A stretch of 64,000 nt of DNA from Phascolomyces articulosus (taxonomy: Eukaryota; Mucoromycota; Mucoromycetes; Mucorales; Lichtheimiaceae): NCBI GenBank assembly GCA_025677815.1, contig JAIXMP010000030.1:434001-498000 (forward strand), in the 5' to 3' direction. The translations under genes were made by a program, and so were the position numbers. This document shows positions 60,626 to 64,000 of the stretch, in pieces (positions within the stretch are counted from its first letter, which is position 1; each line of letters starts with the position of its first letter). Under the pieces are notes generated by a model. That model was not told where the DNA came from. It saw only the letters and a list, made by a program, of their open reading frames with translations, and ran no database searches.

Positions 60626-63473
60626 TGATATTGTGAAGTGTTTCAAAGAAGCTGGCTATAATGATCAAAAAGCAGCTGAAGAAGAATTCTAGAGTTTCGT
60701 CAGAAAAATTTCGACCTTGTGCACTGTTGCTCACACATGGGCTCCAAAGCAAATCGGGAACAATTTTTCTGTACGTAATGAAGTTAAAAACCATAAATTC
60801 AATATGAGGTCAATATACTAATAGTTTTCTCTTAATAAATACTAAAAAAACGCGAACTGAGCTTGCATTGGTTAGAAATTGGGAAGGAAAATTCAAACAT
60901 AAGTGAAATGAAAAGCTACATAGGATTCAAAAGAAAGCAAATGGTAATTCGAAAAAGATTCTCTCCATGGTTAAATGCTTACAGTTATACGTTCTTTTAT
61001 TGTTTCAATTAGGATGGAGATAATGGTAGTAATAGTAGTAGAAGTAGCGGCAGTAGTAGTAGTAGTAGTAGTAGTAGCAGTAGTGGAGGTAAGTCAGCTA
61101 ATATATCAACTCTTGATGACAAAGCGACACAAGCGAAAAGATTGTAGGCCGATAACCAATATTTAGTTCATTTAGTATGTACATCAGATAAAGGACGGAC
61201 GATGATAACAAGAAAGGAAAAGAAAGCTTTTTTATCAAAGCCAAAGTCTATTTAATATGTGCACAATAATTATCTAAACTCTCTTGTGTTGTTTTAATAG
61301 TGCTGTTTGTTGTTTGTTGCAGTGGAGTGACAATGATATTGCCAGCTCGTACCATCCACCAAGATCATCATCATCATCATCATCAGCGTCAGCAATTCCC
61401 AACAGCAAAGGCATTGCATACTACTATTATCTTGCCGGTAATGGAAAAGAAGAATACGTTGTTCCTACTGATGCCAAAAAGGCATTATTCAATTTTCTTC
61501 ATTGTCTTGTGTATGGGTAATATGTGCAGGATGTGTGACTAATCAAATTTATCAATAATGGATAGTGGACAAAACAAATTTGACCGACAAGTTTTTAAGT
61601 TATCGTAAAGATGTTATTGAGTCGACGAGGCAACTTGAGGAATTATCTGTAGTGGATAGACTGTAAGTAGATATTTTGTTGCCGTGTATATAGAGTGTGG
61701 GACTAAGTGGTTTGATAATAATTCGACATGTTTTATAAAAACGCAAGTCTAACTTGTATACTTACAAACGGGTTCGGTTAGACAATGTGGAGGGAGCGCG
61801 AGAATAGAATAAGAAGTAGAATGTAGGGATCGAGTTATATGATGATAAAACGATATGGCAAGATCCCTCTTTTTATATACGTCGAAATATAAGGGGATAA
61901 TCGAACGTCTATACTAAATACAAATGATCTACACTAATAACTAGAATATCTAATATCTCTTATATTTCTATTTACACCATGCGGTTCAGTTAACCGTTCA
62001 TCCACGACATCGTATATTTATCGTATCCCCGGATATGTTGATCCTTGACCGCATGGGTTACATCGTCGTAATGGTATGCACCAGTACATGTTTGCTTCTT
62101 AGTTCCCTGAATTATATTTGCTTGATTAGTGATGATTCATCCAGTGGTAATCGAATGATGAAGAGTGTATGGAATAAGATGATTACTGACTGCAAAAAGT
62201 CATTTAAAGTTGAACCATTGGAAGCAGAGCACTTTACATGGCTTTATAAAATAAATCAGGTACTGAAACAAGATTGAAAAGGATTGAAAGCTGTTATTTG
62301 TTATTAATAATTCTTATTTAATCAGAGTATGAGAGTAGATGTCGAAATGGCCAACCAGTTGTTAAGACAATGGATTAAAAAAGTAGATCAATACCCTGCC
62401 ATAATGAATCAAGATATCTACAAAGACCTGTAGGGACTTTTCTCTTTTTATTTTTATTTTGATGATGTCTTTACATTGTGATATCACGACTAAAATTGAT
62501 ACGTATACAGGATCAAATCATACTCTACAACTTATAACAATGACACTTTAAATGAAGATACTTTTATCAAAGATGCCATCATTCCTATTTAAGAACATAT
62601 TTTCCAAACAGCGATTACATAAAAAGTGAATGGTAGTTTAATATATTCATTTGGTTAACTTTTGTCGTTTTGGTTTGCTAATGCGGCAGTTCTGATATGA
62701 CATGATTGTTATTTAGGTCTAATGGGGTTTTACAAGCATCAAGATTAAGTCGGAAAACATTTGATCCGGACTTCGAAGGAAAAAAAGGGGATTAGAGTAT
62801 ATATACAAATGATGAAAGCTTGAGTCAGCTGGTCTTGTTGATAGAGTGCAAACCTCCACGCTCATCAAAAAGTGACGATATACCGAAACTCATAAATTGC
62901 CTTAAAGACTCCTTGAACAAAATGGCCATTGATGGTGCTGATGCATTGGATACTACTGTGTGTGGTTTAGTATTTGAAGGTAGGAATGAATTCTATAATT
63001 GTTTTCACCTCAACATATCATAGTCTCATCATTATGTTCCATTATTAATACATCTCATTATAACATTTCATGATTATACAAAGGTTGTGAATGTCATGTG
63101 TATCTTGCAGATCACAAGTTTAATGGGGTGTATCGTTGTATAGAAATTGGATCATTTTTCATTCCCAAAAACCGTCATAATTTCGATGTCTTATTTGGAG
63201 TTGACGACTTATCATGACAAGAGTTGGAAAGACTTTGTTGGACGATGGGGAAATTACGAGTACTTGGCACTTGGTGGATACGTCGGTTTGCTGCACGTTA
63301 CAAGAAAACGCCCTTTTCTTGGCTCTGCTTTGAACAATTATGGGGTGAATATCATGGAAACGATCGAGAATTTGAAATCCTTATTCAACCATCTCCTGTA
63401 CCTTCATATGGCATGCCCTTATTTCACCCGGACTGGTTTTCAATTTTGTACATGATTTTTATGTAAGAGATTC
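60626..63473 (+). pseudogene. Decayed gene with PD-(D/E)XK-nuclease-like segment
   Basis: Consecutive plus-strand blocks read as protein but are broken. About 60630-60830 has CFKEAGYNDQKAAEEEF, a TAG (60690-60692), then SFVRKISTLCTVAHTWAP. At 61016-61090 is a Ser-rich linker, then at 61325-61516 SNSKGIAYYYYLAGNGKEE-type sequence. About 61571-61663 has SYRKDVIESTRQLEELSVVD; 62110-62430 has WNKMITDCKKSFKVEPLEAE and EMANQLLRQWIKKVDQYPAI. 62512-62610 has SYSTTYNNDTLNEDTFIKDA, then TAA (62590-62592). 62721-62980 has KTFDPDFEGKKGD, TAG (62793-62795), then SQLVLLIECKPPRSSKSDD. 63083-63214 has CHVYLADHKFNGVYRCIEIG, then TGA (63215-63217). The Asp...Glu-x-Lys spacing resembles PD-(D/E)XK restriction-like nucleases found in multicopy mucoralean and Crinkler-type proteins. 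That link is from memory, not a search. Confidence 0.5.
61024..61087 (+). repeat. AGT/AGC trinucleotide tract
   Basis: About twenty AGT, AGC and GGC-type triplets; in the plus-strand frame of the damaged gene they encode a run of Ser residues following GDNGSN. Confidence 0.85.
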
Positions 63474-63624
63474 CGTTTTCTTTTTATTCTTCTAAGTATA
63501 TATATAGTAATGATGATTTTTTTTTTGACATCCTTTGGCTTCTACAATGAAAATAACATCTATTGAATGTATTTACTAGCTTCGTTGTTGACTATTTTAC
63601 CAACTCCATGTTGAACATTTCGAA

Positions 63625-63810
63625 ATGGCAGAAAGGCTTCTGTCAAAAAAAAAACACTGGCTAATCAGTTGGGGCGAAATAAGGGCGTGCTTACCTTATG
63701 TACAATCGCCACGGTATTTGCACAGCTACGCTAAGTCTGCAGCTTCTAACCATGGTCCCATTCAAGCAAGAGGTACATTCGGAACGGTTTTGAAGCATGC
63801 CACTGACTAG
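63625..63810 (+). pseudogene. Fragment with kinase-like glycine loop (uncertain)
   Basis: A short frame encodes WGEIRACLPYVQSPRYLHSY and then HGPIQARGTFGTVLKHATD before TAG. ARGTFGTVLK resembles the Gly-rich nucleotide loop of protein kinases (G-x-G-x-F-G-x-V), with the first Gly replaced by Ala. A second open stretch in another frame, 63841-63948 (KQVKVRGSIVSLLLNIGMEK), follows. Both could be remains of the C-terminal part of the damaged gene upstream, but the reading is speculative and the window ends here. Confidence 0.25.
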
Positions 63811-64000
63811 CCCTTGATTACCATCCCAAACGAATGAATAAGCAAGTAAAAGTCCGTGGAAGTATTGTCTCTCTTTTGCTGAATATTGGTATGGAAAAAG
63901 TGTACATCAACCATGATCGGCAAAAAGCATTAGTACTATTAGAATAAACAAAAGAGTTCAAAAAAGTGTCATTAACAAGATGGAAAAAAGTAAAAACCTT

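Overview
The window is nuclear DNA of an AT-rich filamentous fungus, most likely an early-diverging lineage of the Mucoromycota (Mucorales-like). The grounds are many short GT-AG introns (mostly about 50-100 nt) in nearly every conserved gene, ordinary eukaryotic housekeeping genes, CAG/CAA-type polyglutamine tracts, a HET-domain gene, paired cytochromes P450, and decayed copies of large lineage-specific gene families. No prokaryotic features are visible. Species cannot be named from the sequence alone.

Layout. 0-5.4 kb: an intact HET-domain gene on the minus strand, with a broken fragment of a related gene in opposite orientation at the left edge. 5.4-22.2 kb: a compact conserved block holding nuclear poly(A) polymerase (+), a Sel1-repeat protein with polyQ tail (+), an FKBP-TPR prolyl isomerase (+), the REI1/ZNF622 pre-60S factor (-), an 11-exon FUSC/aromatic-acid-exporter-like membrane protein (-) and an F-box/LRR protein (-). 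22.2-29.1 kb: an accessory zone with a small palindromic repeat, a multiply frameshifted gene relic, a possible membrane-protein fragment, a 217-bp tandem satellite, another damaged gene, and an 802-bp foldback element whose two about 310-bp arms are built from 22-bp modules. 29.4-34.6 kb: two divergent P450 genes, one intact and one with a single in-frame TGA. 34.6-39.1 kb: nearly gene-free.

39-55.5 kb: a second conserved block holding a small unknown protein (-), mitochondrial IF-2 (-) and RNase P/MRP subunit RPP1 (+) sharing a 149-bp divergent promoter, an unknown coiled-coil protein (-), a metaxin/SAM-complex protein (-), a VPS9-domain Rab5 GEF (-) and an unknown coiled-coil protein (+). 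57-59.3 kb: an MFS transporter (+). 60.6-64 kb: a decayed gene with a PD-(D/E)XK-nuclease-like E-x-K segment and several in-frame stops.

The housekeeping genes cover RNA 3'-end formation, RNase P, ribosome assembly, mitochondrial translation, outer-membrane protein assembly and endosomal traffic. They do not form one pathway; their proximity looks like ordinary compact gene order. Splice junctions were placed by hand, using GT/AG plus reading-frame continuity. Total lengths divide by three for every model that gives full exon boundaries, which is good internal support but not proof.
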